From Phenylobacterium glaciei (GTDB lineage Bacteria > Pseudomonadota > Alphaproteobacteria > Caulobacterales > Caulobacteraceae), in the NCBI RefSeq assembly GCF_016772415.1, contig NZ_JAGSGD010000001.1:2877501-2941500 (forward strand): 64,000 nucleotides of DNA, in the 5' to 3' direction. The position numbers were made by a program, and so were the translations under genes. The notes beneath the pieces are model-generated. The model was not told where the DNA came from. It did no database searches and saw only the letters and a list, made by a program, of their open reading frames with translations. Of this stretch, positions 37,214 to 46,045 are shown piece after piece; position 1 is the first letter of the stretch; the number at the start of each line of letters is the position of its first letter.

Positions 37214-37428
37214 GCGACCTGCCTCCCCGCCCCGCCCCGATCGCGACTCCCTGCATCAAGGTCTGCGTCATCGACGGCGAAACCGGCCTTTGCATGGGCT
37301 GCTACCGCCAGCTCACCGAGGTCGCCGCCTGGCAAAAACTGTCAGACGAGGACCGCGTCCGGATCATGACCGAACTGCCCACGCGCCGGGAGCGCATCCG
37401 CCCCGAAAAACTGGCGATGTTCCGCTAA
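37210..37428 (+). CDS. DUF1289 family protein
   Basis: A 72-residue protein with the DUF1289 Cys pattern TPCIKVCVIDGETGLCMGCYRQLTEVAAW: four Cys arranged C-x3-C-x8-C-x2-C. The family is small and of unknown function, probably metal- or Fe-S-binding. The start overlaps the thioesterase stop, so the two are co-translated. Confidence 0.9.
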   Translation: MSDLPPRPAPIATPCIKVCVIDGETGLCMGCYRQLTEVAAWQKLSDEDRVRIMTELPTRRERIRPEKLAMFR

Positions 37429-37588
37429 CCGAGCGCTTTCAGGCGAAGTGGCCGCCGGTTCGCCGTCCGAAAGCGCGACCAAGCAAAAAGCTTCATGTTC
37501 ACCGGTTGCAAACACCCGCAGCCCTAACCTGTCCGTTCAACGCGGCCGCGTAAGGCCGGGCAGCGCCAGGGTGGCGAGGGTGTCGAGT

Positions 37589-38110
37589 ATGATCAAGTTG
37601 GCCGCCATGGCCCTGATCGGAGCCGTCTCGGCGGTGGGGGCGGCGCAAGCCGTCGTCAGCCTGGATCCGACCACGCGGTCGGACGGCCTGCGCGCCGCCG
37701 TGGCCCACTTTGTTCCCGAACCGCAACCGGCGCCCGCCGAGGGCGGCGCGGCCTCCATCGCCAAGGCCAGCGACGGCCACTACTGGGCGCAGGGTGTCGT
37801 GAACGGCGCCAGCGTCCGCTTCCTCGTGGACACCGGCGCCAGCGCCGTGGCCCTCACCGCCGCCGACGCCCAGCGCCTGGGCTTCGACACCGCGAGATTG
37901 AACTACGGATACAAGGTGATGACCGCCAACGGCGAGGCCCGCGCCGCCGCCGTCAAGCTGGCCTCGGTTTCCGTGGCCGGCGCGAAGCTGGCCGATGTCG
38001 ATGCGCTGGTTCTCGACAAGGGGCTCGACGCCTCCCTGCTGGGCATGACCTATCTAGGCCGCCTCTCCAGCTTCCAGGCGACCCGCACTTCGCTGATCCT
38101 TCAGCCCTGA
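37589..38110 (+). CDS. Retropepsin-like aspartic protease (TIGR02281 type)
   Basis: A 173-residue protein. The signal peptide or anchor covers residues 1-21 (MIKLAAMALIGAVSAVGAAQA). The retropepsin domain begins GHYWAQGVVNGASVRFLVDTGASAVALT, with the catalytic DTGAS, and ends with ASLLGMTYLGRLSSFQ, the family's C-terminal flap region. It is probably periplasmic. Its last 57 bases overlap the 3' end of dusA on the other strand. Confidence 0.88.
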   Translation: MIKLAAMALIGAVSAVGAAQAVVSLDPTTRSDGLRAAVAHFVPEPQPAPAEGGAASIAKASDGHYWAQGVVNGASVRFLVDTGASAVALTAADAQRLGFDTARLNYGYKVMTANGEARAAAVKLASVSVAGAKLADVDALVLDKGLDASLLGMTYLGRLSSFQATRTSLILQP

Positions 38111-39073
38111 CACCGCGGCCAAAGCCCGGTCGACGACGCTGAGATCCGCGCCGGGCTTGACGCTTTCCACCGTCAGGATCCGCCGCCAGGTCCGCGCGCC
38201 CGGCGCGCCGTGGAACAGCCCCAGCATGTGCCGCGTGATCCCGGCCAGATGCACGCCGCGCGCCAACTGGCCGGCGATATAGGGCTTGTAGAGCTTGACC
38301 GCTTCGAAGGGATCGACATCGGCGCCCGCCCCGAAGATGCGCCGATCCGCCTGACCCAGGATGCCCGGCGTGTGATAGGCCGCCCGGCCCAGCATCACCC
38401 CGTCGGTGTGGGTCAGTTGGTGCTCGGCCTCGTCCAGGGAGCCGATGCCGCCATTGATCTCGATGTTGAGGCCAGGGCGCTCGCGCTTCAGCCGGTGGAC
38501 CAGACCGTAGTCCAGCGGCGGCACGTCGCGGTTTTCCTTGGGCGACAACCCCTTCAGCCAGGCCTTGCGGGCATGGACGATGAAGGTGGTGACCCCGGCC
38601 TGGGCGCAGAGGTCCACCAGGGTGAACAGGCTCTCCTCCGGGTCCTGGTCATCCACCCCGATGCGGCACTTCACGGTCGCCGGGATCGACACCGCCGCGC
38701 CGATCGCCGCCATCCCCTCGGCCACCAGCGCCGGCTCGCGCATCAGGCAGGCCCCGAACCGCCCGCTCTGCACCCGGTCGGAGGGACAGCCGACATTGAG
38801 GTTGATCTCGTCATAGCCGAGGTCCGCGCCGATCTTCGCCGCCGCCGCCAGGTCCGCCGGCTCCGAGCCCCCCAGCTGCAGGGCGACGGGGTGCTCGACA
38901 TCATCGAACCCCAGCAGCCGCTCGCGGTCGCCATGCAGCACCGCGCCCGTCGTCACCATCTCGGTGTAGAGCAGGCTTTCGCGCGTCAGCACCCGGTGGA
39001 AGGCGCGGCAATGCCGGTCCGTCCAGTCCATCATCGGGGCGACGGACAGTCTGTGGGCGCGTAGGTCAGGCAC
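38054..39073 (-). CDS. dusA: tRNA-dihydrouridine(20/20a) synthase
   Basis: A 339-residue FMN enzyme that reduces uridine in the tRNA D-loop. Signature motifs are LSVAPMMDWTDRHCRAFHR, NLNVGCPSDRVQSGRFGACLM (catalytic Cys), FIVHARKAWLKGLSPKENR and INGGI. The C-terminal HMLGLFHGAPGARTWRR is DusA-specific. The last about 19 residues are a low-complexity extension that overlaps the convergent protease gene. Confidence 0.95.
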   Translation of the reverse strand: MPDLRAHRLSVAPMMDWTDRHCRAFHRVLTRESLLYTEMVTTGAVLHGDRERLLGFDDVEHPVALQLGGSEPADLAAAAKIGADLGYDEINLNVGCPSDRVQSGRFGACLMREPALVAEGMAAIGAAVSIPATVKCRIGVDDQDPEESLFTLVDLCAQAGVTTFIVHARKAWLKGLSPKENRDVPPLDYGLVHRLKRERPGLNIEINGGIGSLDEAEHQLTHTDGVMLGRAAYHTPGILGQADRRIFGAGADVDPFEAVKLYKPYIAGQLARGVHLAGITRHMLGLFHGAPGARTWRRILTVESVKPGADLSVVDRALAAVSGLKDQRSAGRLEAGEAA

Positions 39074-39237
39074 GAGTCTCGGGGTCTCGACGGATCAGAG
39101 CGCGCCCTTCTACGCTATCGCACAGGACAGATCGACACCCCCTCACGCTGGACGGCGCGGGCGCCCAGCGGCCTAAGGCAGGCGGCCCGCCAGGCTGTCG
39201 GCCCAGGCCGGCGGGTCCTGCATCTCGGGCGGCAAGG

Positions 39238-39927
39238 TCAGGTGGTTTCCAGCACGGGCGGTTCCGAATAGGAGCCCGCCTTGGTGATCACCTCGTCGGG
39301 CAGGGAGATCATCTGCAGGTAGGTCTCCTGGGGATAGGCCATGTGCGGCTTGGCCGGGTCATAGGGCGGCTGGCTCACCGGGCTCGGGCCGGTATAGGCC
39401 GCCGGCGCCTTGAACCGCTGGGCCTCCTCGGCGGAGATCCCGGCCTTCTCCAGCACGGTCGGGTCGATCCAGCGCGCCGGGTCGATCGGCTCGTGGCTGG
39501 TGGCGACCTCCAGGGTCATCTGGTCGGGGCCGGCGAAATAGATCGAGCGGCACATGCCGTGGTCGATGGGGCCGATGACATTGACCCCGTGACTGCGGAT
39601 GCGGTCGCGCATGGCGACGAGGTCGGCGTCGGTGTCCACGCGGAAGGCCAGGTGCTGCAGCGTTCCGGGCGCGCTAGGCAGGGCGCCGTTGCCCGCATGG
39701 GTCTTGCCCAGTTCGATCGGGATGTCGTCGACATTGGGGAGTTGGACGATCGAGAAGTAGCCGTGGTCGTTCATCCGCAGGAAAGCGTGCAGGCCGCCCG
39801 GCACCCCGTGCATGTCGAACAGGGCCACCAGCGGGCAGCCCATGACCTCGGAGAAGAAGGCGATGTGTTTCTTGATGTCGCCGGCCATGAAGGCCAGGTG
39901 GTGAATACCGGTGGGTTGCTGGCTCAT
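39238..39927 (-). CDS. VOC family protein (extradiol dioxygenase/glyoxalase fold)
   Basis: A 229-residue VOC protein. It begins MSQQPTGIHHLAFMAGDIKK with the first metal His in IHHLAF; the second module has TLQHLAFRVDTDADL, and the third ligand is probably the Glu in MTLEVATSHEP. An Ala/Pro-rich tail of about 50 residues follows. The ATG at 39927 has AAGGGAGGG upstream. It lies 20 bp after the TetR gene, in one operon. It may be a ring-cleaving dioxygenase or isomerase. Confidence 0.85.
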   Translation of the reverse strand: MSQQPTGIHHLAFMAGDIKKHIAFFSEVMGCPLVALFDMHGVPGGLHAFLRMNDHGYFSIVQLPNVDDIPIELGKTHAGNGALPSAPGTLQHLAFRVDTDADLVAMRDRIRSHGVNVIGPIDHGMCRSIYFAGPDQMTLEVATSHEPIDPARWIDPTVLEKAGISAEEAQRFKAPAAYTGPSPVSQPPYDPAKPHMAYPQETYLQMISLPDEVITKAGSYSEPPVLETT

Positions 39928-39947
39928 ATGTCCCTCCCTTGGGGCTC

Positions 39948-40604
39948 TTATCTGTCGTCGAGGATCAGGCCGCCCAACAGGGCGTCGAGGATCATGTGGG
40001 CGTGGGCCGCCTGGTTCTCCGGGGTCTCCGGATCGACGCCGAAGGCCTCCCGCATCAAGGGTGCGAGGTTGATCACTCCGGCGGCGGCCGATTGCAGGGT
40101 GATGACGATCTGCGCCGGCGGGAAGGGCTTGAGCGCCCCGGCCGCGATGGCGTCGGCGGCCAGGCGCACCAGCCGGCGGTTGCGCCGGCCCATCAGGTTC
40201 TCGTTCAGCCAAGCCAGACGCTCACCGCCGGCCATGCCCTCCAGCGCCACGATCCGGCCCAGCGCGGGATGGCGCCAGGACATGTCGATGAAGAACCGCA
40301 TGGCCATACGCAGTTGCTCGAGGGGCGCAGCGTCCCGCGCCGCGGCCAGAAACCTCTCCTCCTCGGCGATCGCCGCCGACAGCTCCAGCATGGCTGCGCG
40401 CCACAGCTGATCCTTGTCGTCGAAGTGATAGTGCAGCGCCGCCTGGCTGACCCCCGCCGCCTGGGCGATGCCGCTCATCGAGGCGCGCTCGAAGCCCAGG
40501 CGGGAGAACTGATCCAGCGCCACATCGAGAATCCTCGCCGCCGTGCGCTCACCCTTGCCGGGAGCCTCGCGACTGGGAAGCGGAATGACGGCGGCCGTCG
40601 CCAT
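39948..40604 (-). CDS. TetR-family regulator
   Basis: A 218-residue TetR protein. The helix-turn-helix is at residues about 20-65 (RILDVALDQFSRLGFERAS, then IAQAAGVSQAALHYHFDDKDQLW). The ligand domain is of the TetR_C_33-like CadC type. It is divergent from the hydrolase at 40687, across an 82-bp gap containing a 16-bp palindrome (40632-40647). It probably represses itself, the VOC gene and the hydrolase. Confidence 0.92.
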   Translation of the reverse strand: MATAAVIPLPSREAPGKGERTAARILDVALDQFSRLGFERASMSGIAQAAGVSQAALHYHFDDKDQLWRAAMLELSAAIAEEERFLAAARDAAPLEQLRMAMRFFIDMSWRHPALGRIVALEGMAGGERLAWLNENLMGRRNRRLVRLAADAIAAGALKPFPPAQIVITLQSAAAGVINLAPLMREAFGVDPETPENQAAHAHMILDALLGGLILDDR

Positions 40605-40631
40605 AAGAATTTGACTTTCAGATCAGCTTTC

Positions 40632-40647
40632 CTGATTTGATAATCAG
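40632..40647. promoter_or_regulatory. Candidate TetR operator
   Basis: A perfect inverted repeat CTGATT-TGAT-AATCAG, flanked by partially symmetric TTTC and AAA. It lies between the divergent TetR and hydrolase genes, 27 bp upstream of the TetR start and 40 bp upstream of the hydrolase start. Confidence 0.65.
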
Positions 40648-40686
40648 AAATGGATCGCCGGGCAAGGCGCGCCGCACAGGGAGAAG

Positions 40687-41841
40687 ATGATGGCGGTGGT
40701 TCGCGAGCCCTACGGTTTCGTCCATGCAGATACGAGCCGGCTGAAGGAGGTCTACGGCGGGCCGACCGGCCAGGTCTTCGTCGAATGCATGCGCATCCGG
40801 CCGGCGGCGGTCGACTCCAAGACCGTCATCCTGTTCAGCCACCCGATCGGCGGCGGCTCGTTTCTGCCGCTCGTGAACGCCCTGGCCCACGCGGGGCGTC
40901 ATGTCATCTATTGCAACCCGCGCTACCGGGGGAACGACACAGCCCTGATCATGGAGAAGTGCGTCCTCGACCTCGGCGCCTGTATCGCCGACCTCAAGAC
41001 CCGCTTCGGCTATGAGAAGGTGGTTCTGGGGGGGTGGTCCGGCGGTGGATCGCTGTCGCTGTTCTACCAGGACCAGGCTGAGCACCCGACCATCACCCAC
41101 ACGCCTTCCGGCGACCCCATCGATATCGCGGGCGCCGGCCTGCAGCCCGCCGACGCCATCCTGCTGCTGGCCGCCCACATCAGCCGGTCGGTGACCATGA
41201 CCGAGTGGCTGGACCCGTCGATCCTGGACGAAGACAAACCCTACGAACGCGACGTGGGCCTGAACATCTACGACCCCGCCTGCCCCGATCAGCCCCCCTA
41301 TTCCGAGGCCTTCGTCGCCCGCTTTCGCGAGGCCCAGGTGGCGCGCAATCGCCGCATCACCGCACGGGTCAAGGCGACCCTGGCCGAACTTAAGGCCAGC
41401 GGCGATCCCGACGCCGAACGGCCCTTCATCGTCGCCGGCACCATGTGCGACGTGCGGTGGACCGATCCGGCGCAGGACCCCTCCGACCGCCGGCCGGGGA
41501 CCTGCTATCTCGGGGAACCGAAGATCGCCAACGACGGCCCGGTGGGCCTGGGCCGCTTCACCACCCTGCGCTCCTGGCTGTCGCAGTGGAGCTATGACGA
41601 GAGCCGCGCCAATGGGATCGTCAACGCCCAGGCCATCTCCTGCCCGGTGCTGGTGATCAACAACACCGCCGACCTGGCCTGCACCCCCAGCCACGCCGAC
41701 CGGCTGTTCGAAGCCGTCGGCTCGGCGGACAAGGAGATCGTCCAGATCAAGGACGCCGACCACTACTACATCGAGCGCAGCGACCTGCTGCCTCAAGCGG
41801 TGGGCGCGGTGGAAACCTGGCTGGCGAAGCGGGGCTTCTGA
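40687..41841 (+). CDS. Alpha/beta hydrolase
   Basis: A 384-residue alpha/beta hydrolase. The oxyanion region is VILFSHPIGGGS, the nucleophile elbow is LGGWSGGGSLSLF (Ser in GWSGG), the acid region is VLVINNTADLACTP and the catalytic His is in KDADHYYIE. ATG-ATG at 40687/40690 follows AGGGAGA; either could be used. It is divergent from TetR and convergent with the M13 peptidase (1-bp gap). It probably acts on the same compound class as the VOC protein; the substrate is unknown. Confidence 0.88.
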   Translation: MMAVVREPYGFVHADTSRLKEVYGGPTGQVFVECMRIRPAAVDSKTVILFSHPIGGGSFLPLVNALAHAGRHVIYCNPRYRGNDTALIMEKCVLDLGACIADLKTRFGYEKVVLGGWSGGGSLSLFYQDQAEHPTITHTPSGDPIDIAGAGLQPADAILLLAAHISRSVTMTEWLDPSILDEDKPYERDVGLNIYDPACPDQPPYSEAFVARFREAQVARNRRITARVKATLAELKASGDPDAERPFIVAGTMCDVRWTDPAQDPSDRRPGTCYLGEPKIANDGPVGLGRFTTLRSWLSQWSYDESRANGIVNAQAISCPVLVINNTADLACTPSHADRLFEAVGSADKEIVQIKDADHYYIERSDLLPQAVGAVETWLAKRGF

Positions 41842-41842
41842 C

Positions 41843-43888
41843 CTACCAGATGCGAACCCGATCGGCGGGCGCCAGATAGAGCTTCTGCCCCGGCTTGACG
41901 TCGAAGGCCGTGTACCAGGCGTCGAAATTCCGAACCTCATAGGCGCGGAACTGTCCGGGCGCGTGGGGGTCGGTGGCGATGATCTGGCGCAGGAACGGCT
42001 CGCGCATCAGGGTCCGGTAGCTCTGGGCGAAGGCCATGAAGAACCGCTGGTCGCCGGTCAGGCCGTTGATCACCGGGGCGGGCTTGCCCCCCAGGCTGGC
42101 GTGATAGGCGTCCAGCGCCGCGGCCACGCCGCCGAGGTCCCCGACGTTCTCCCCCAGGGTCAGCCGGCCGTTGAGCTTCAGGTCCGGCAGGGCCTGATAG
42201 GCGTCGTACTGGGCCGCCAGCTTGCCGGTCGAGGCCTCGAACGCCTTCAGGTCCTCGGGCGTCCACCAGGCGATCAGCCGGCCCTGTTCGTCCAGCTTGG
42301 AGCCCTGGTCATCGAAGCTGTGGCTGATCTCGTGGCCGATCACTGAGCCGATGGCCCCGTAGTTCACCGCCGGATCGGCGGCCGGATCGAACCAGGGCGC
42401 GGCCAGGAAGCCCGCCGGGAAGGCCAGCTTGTTCAGCGAGCCCGCATTGAAGGCGTTCACCGTCTGCGGGGTCAGGGTCAGCCACCACTGGGCGCGGTCC
42501 ACCGGCTTGCCCAGGTCGGCCAGATTGCGCGCGTACTCGAACTCCGCCGCCCGCTGGCTGTTGCCGAAGGCGTCGCCCCGCACCACCGTCAGGGCTGAAT
42601 AATCGCGCCACGTTTCCGGATAGCCCACCTCGACCCGCAGGTTGGCGAGCTTGACCTTGGCCCGCACCTTGGTCTGCGGCGCCATCCAGTCCAGGCCGTC
42701 GATGCGCCGGGCGAAGGCGGCCTTCACCTCCCCCACCAGGTCCTCGATCTTGGCCTTGGCTTCCGGCGGGAAGTACTGGGCCGCATAGGCCTTGCCCACC
42801 GCGTCGCCCATGGCGAGGTTGGTGGCGCCCACGCCGCGCTTCCAGCGGGCGTTGAGCTCCGGCGTGCCGGTGAGCGCCTTGCCGTGGAAGGCGAAGTCGG
42901 CCTCGACGAAGGCCTTGGGCAGGATGGGGGCGGCGTCATTGATCAGGCGCGAGGCCAGGTAGTCGCGCCACACTTCCATCGGTGTCTCGGCGGCCAGCTT
43001 CGCAAATCCGCTGATGGCCGAGGGCTGGTTGACGATCAGCGCTGGCCGGGCGCCGAAGCCCGCCCCGTCCAGATAGGTTTTCCAGTCGAAGCCGGGCGCC
43101 GCCGCGGCCAGCTGGGCTGGGGTCATGGGGTTGTAGGTCTTGTCGGCGTCGCGGGACTCCACCCGGGTCCAGTGCACCTTGGCCAGGGCCGTCTCGAAGG
43201 CGATGATCTTATCGGCCCGGGCCGCGCCGCCCTCCATCCCCGCCAGGGTGAAGATGTCCGTGAGGTAGGTCTTGTAGGCGGCTCGCGCGGCGGCGAACTT
43301 CGGGTCATCGGTCAGGTAATAGTCGCGGTCCGGCAAGCCGAGGCCCCCCTGCACCAGTTCCGACGAGGCCTTGGTGGGGTCCTTGGCGTCCTGCCCGACA
43401 TAGGGGTAGACCGGGAAGCTCGGCTGCGGCGAGCCGTAGCCGAAGGGCCGCTGCTTGCGCTCCAGGGCCGCCATGGTCCGCGCCAGGTCCTTGGGCGTCT
43501 TCACCGCGGCGATCACAGCCAGGTCCGCCTTCAGCGGCGTTATCCCGGCCTTCTCGATGGCCGCCTCGTCCATGAAGCTGGCGTAGAAGTCGGCGAACTT
43601 CCTGGCGTCCGCCGCGCCGCCCGCCTCGACGATCCCGCGCACCCGGGCGAGACTCTGCTCGCGCAGGCGGGCCACGTCGCCGTAGTTGGAACGGTCGGAC
43701 GGGATGGTGGCGGTCTTCATCCAGCCGCCGTTCATATAGGCGTAGAAGTCGTCGCCGGGGGTGACGGTCTTATCCATCCCGGCGGTGTCGATGCCGATCT
43801 CGCCGAACTCCGGCTTGTCCGCCGCGCTCGCGGCGCCGGCGACCAGAAGCACGGCCACCGCCGCCGCACACATGAATTGACTGCGCAT
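41843..43888 (-). CDS. M13 family metallopeptidase (neprilysin/PepO type)
   Basis: A 681-residue zinc endopeptidase. The signal peptide ends ASA-AD (residues 1-22), so it is periplasmic. The peptidase M13_N domain covers about 40-430 (GDDFYAYMNGGWMKT). The zinc motif VIGHEISHSFDDQG is at about residue 521, with the third ligand in LTLGENVGDLGG. The C-terminal W of RVRIW is the family ending. The ATG at 43888 has GGGGG upstream. Confidence 0.95.
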   Translation of the reverse strand: MRSQFMCAAAVAVLLVAGAASAADKPEFGEIGIDTAGMDKTVTPGDDFYAYMNGGWMKTATIPSDRSNYGDVARLREQSLARVRGIVEAGGAADARKFADFYASFMDEAAIEKAGITPLKADLAVIAAVKTPKDLARTMAALERKQRPFGYGSPQPSFPVYPYVGQDAKDPTKASSELVQGGLGLPDRDYYLTDDPKFAAARAAYKTYLTDIFTLAGMEGGAARADKIIAFETALAKVHWTRVESRDADKTYNPMTPAQLAAAAPGFDWKTYLDGAGFGARPALIVNQPSAISGFAKLAAETPMEVWRDYLASRLINDAAPILPKAFVEADFAFHGKALTGTPELNARWKRGVGATNLAMGDAVGKAYAAQYFPPEAKAKIEDLVGEVKAAFARRIDGLDWMAPQTKVRAKVKLANLRVEVGYPETWRDYSALTVVRGDAFGNSQRAAEFEYARNLADLGKPVDRAQWWLTLTPQTVNAFNAGSLNKLAFPAGFLAAPWFDPAADPAVNYGAIGSVIGHEISHSFDDQGSKLDEQGRLIAWWTPEDLKAFEASTGKLAAQYDAYQALPDLKLNGRLTLGENVGDLGGVAAALDAYHASLGGKPAPVINGLTGDQRFFMAFAQSYRTLMREPFLRQIIATDPHAPGQFRAYEVRNFDAWYTAFDVKPGQKLYLAPADRVRIW

Positions 43889-44040
43889 CGACGCCCCCTT
43901 GGAAATTTGTGCGCGGAGAATGGCGGGCGGCCGCCAGCCTGTCCTCAGAAAAACGTCCGGTGGAAGATGAACTTTCCTCCATCTATCACCGGTGACCCCG
44001 CCTTGCGCAGGCCCGTGCGAAGGGCGTGCAGGACCGCGCT

Positions 44041-44835
44041 CTAACGGTTCGGTGGCCCCGCTCCCGTCCGCTCCGCCGCCACCGGCAGGCCGCAATCCAG
44101 CAGTTCCGCCCAGATCTGCTCAGGGGTCTCGGCGAACCGGAAGATCTTGAGGTCCGCGGAATCCACCATGCCAGCGGCCAATAGCGCGTCGAAATTGATG
44201 ACTGACCGCCAGTAGGCCTCATCGAACAGCACCACCGGGATCGGCGGCGACTTGTCAGTCTGGCGCAGGGTCAGGATCTCGAACAGTTCGTCGAGGGTCC
44301 CGAAGCCGCCCGGGAACACCACAAGGGCGTTGGCGCGCATGGCCAGGTGCATCTTGCGCATGGCGAAGTAGTGGAAGCGGAAGGTGAGTTCGGGGGTGGA
44401 ATAGGCGTTCGGTTCCTGCTCGTGCGGCAGGCTGATGTTGAACCCGATCGACGGCGCGCCCACGTCGGCGGCCCCCAGGTTGGCGGCCTCCATGATCCCG
44501 GGCCCGCCGCCGGTGGCGATCACGTTGTCACGCAGCCTGTCGGCCGTCCGGATCGCGCCACCCTGCCGCGAGGCCAGGGCGGCGAAGGCGCGCGCCGCCC
44601 CATACCAGTCGCCTTGCCGGCCCGGACCGTCCTCGGCGATCCGGGCGCTGCCGAACACCACCAGGGTGGATCGCACTCCCCACGCGGCGAGCGCCTCATC
44701 CACCTTGGCGAACTCCAGCATGAAGCGGACCCCGCGCATGGGAGAGCTCAGCAGGAAGTCCTGGTCCAGGGCCGCCAAGCGATAGGCGGGCGAGATCAGC
44801 TGCGCCGCGTTGGGCGCCGGTGCAGGGGTCGGCAT
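44041..44835 (-). CDS. LOG family protein (TIGR00730)
   Basis: A 264-residue Rossmann-fold protein of the LOG (cytokinin riboside phosphoribohydrolase-like) family. Signature motifs are VVFGSAR, IATGGGPGIMEAANLGA and VVFPGGFGTLDELFEILTL. The N-terminal 50 residues are a helical extension typical of the larger bacterial type. It probably cleaves nucleotide monophosphate N-glycosidic bonds. GGAGGGA lies upstream of the ATG. Confidence 0.93.
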   Translation of the reverse strand: MPTPAPAPNAAQLISPAYRLAALDQDFLLSSPMRGVRFMLEFAKVDEALAAWGVRSTLVVFGSARIAEDGPGRQGDWYGAARAFAALASRQGGAIRTADRLRDNVIATGGGPGIMEAANLGAADVGAPSIGFNISLPHEQEPNAYSTPELTFRFHYFAMRKMHLAMRANALVVFPGGFGTLDELFEILTLRQTDKSPPIPVVLFDEAYWRSVINFDALLAAGMVDSADLKIFRFAETPEQIWAELLDCGLPVAAERTGAGPPNR

Positions 44836-44958
44836 GAAAAGGGTCCCTCCAAGGCGTGGGCAGATTAGATGCGAAGACCCGCCGCGACTTGATCTGGCGC
44901 AACGCGGTGGGGTCGTTCCCGGGCGAACCTGTGGTCAATCTTCCCAGGAGCCATGGTC

Positions 44959-45435
44959 ATGAACTCGGACCTGCGACCAGACATCATCGCCGTCCTTGAG
45001 GCGGGCAAGGACCTGACCTTGGCGACCCTCAGGCCAGATGGGTCGCCGCAAGCCACCACGGTGAGCTATGCGAGCCAAGGCCTCGACATCTATTTCGGCT
45101 GCGGGAGCCAGTCGCAAAAGGCGCGCAACCTGGCGCGCGACCCCCGGGTCTCGGCGACCATCGACCTGCCCTACCGCGACTGGGCGGAAATCCGCGGCCT
45201 GTCCCTCGGCGGGCGGGCGACCGAGATCACCGACCCCGAGGCCTTGGCCAGGGCAGGCCTGCTCTTCATGGAAAAGTTTCCCGAAGTCGCCCAGTACGTC
45301 GCCACTCCCGCCGGCGAGATGAAGATGTTCCATCTGCGGCCGCAGGTGGTTTCGGTCCTGGACTACGGCAAGGGCTTTGGTCACACCGACCTCGTGCAGA
45401 TCGACGAGCCCGCCACCACCGACGGCGTGTCATGA
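44959..45435 (+). CDS. Pyridoxamine 5'-phosphate oxidase-fold (FMN split-barrel) protein
   Basis: A 158-residue split-barrel flavin-binding protein with LTLATLRPDGSPQATTVSYAS, KARNLARDPRVSATIDLPYRDW and MKMFHLRPQVVSVLDYGKGFG. There are two candidate ATGs, 44953 and 44959. The AGGAG at 44946-44950 is only 2 bases from the first and 8 from the second, so 44959 is chosen. It overlaps the quinone reductase gene (ATGA, 45432-45435), suggesting a joint redox role. Confidence 0.85.
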   Translation: MNSDLRPDIIAVLEAGKDLTLATLRPDGSPQATTVSYASQGLDIYFGCGSQSQKARNLARDPRVSATIDLPYRDWAEIRGLSLGGRATEITDPEALARAGLLFMEKFPEVAQYVATPAGEMKMFHLRPQVVSVLDYGKGFGHTDLVQIDEPATTDGVS

Positions 45436-46040
45436 AGCACGCGGTCATCATCGCCCATCCCAATCCCCGCAGCCTGACCTGCTCGGCCGGCGCGACCTAT
45501 GCCGAGGCGGTTCGGGCTCTGGGCCACCAGGCCATTGTGCGGGACCTCTACCAACTCGGCTTCGACCCCTGTCTGAAGGCCGCGGAGATTCCGGGCGCGC
45601 CCGGTTACGCCGTCGGCGACGACGCGCAGGAGGAACGCCGGCTCCTGGCCGACGCGGACGTCTTCGCCTTCATCTATCCCCTCTGGTTCAACGCCCCGCC
45701 CGCAATGCTGAAGGGCTATGTCGAACGGGTGTTCAGCATGGGCTTTGGCTACGGCCCCGTGGCGCGGGGCACCGAACCGCTGCTGGAGGGCCGGAAGCTG
45801 ATCACCTTCAGCTTCTCCGGCGCGCCGGAGTCATGGGTTCGCGACAGCGGCGCCCTCCCGGCGCTGATGACCCTGTTCGACCTGCACCTGTCGGCCGTCA
45901 CCGGGTTGAACGTCCTGGATCACAAACACACAGGCGGCATCGTTCCGGGCATCACCGAGGAAGCGGTGGCCGAGGTGTTGGCGGCGGTCAGCACGGCCGT
46001 CCGTGAGACCTTTAACAGCGACCGCGCGTCGGCGGGTTGA
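45432..46040 (+). CDS. NAD(P)H dehydrogenase (quinone), flavodoxin fold
   Basis: A 202-residue flavodoxin_2-type oxidoreductase with VIIAHPNPRSLTCSAGATY, DADVFAFIYPLWFNAPPAMLKGYVERVFSMGFGY (NQO1-like FMN/substrate loop) and LITFSFSGAPE. It probably transfers hydride from NAD(P)H to quinones or nitro compounds. Co-translated with the split-barrel protein upstream; the lipoprotein gene follows at once. Confidence 0.9.
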   Translation: MKHAVIIAHPNPRSLTCSAGATYAEAVRALGHQAIVRDLYQLGFDPCLKAAEIPGAPGYAVGDDAQEERRLLADADVFAFIYPLWFNAPPAMLKGYVERVFSMGFGYGPVARGTEPLLEGRKLITFSFSGAPESWVRDSGALPALMTLFDLHLSAVTGLNVLDHKHTGGIVPGITEEAVAEVLAAVSTAVRETFNSDRASAG

Positions 46041-46045
46041 GCCGA

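Noticed and set aside
39178..39231. Very short minus-strand frame after the VOC gene (MQDPPAWADSLAGRLP)
   Set aside because: Only 17 codons with no ribosome-binding site. It could be a gene remnant, but support is too weak.
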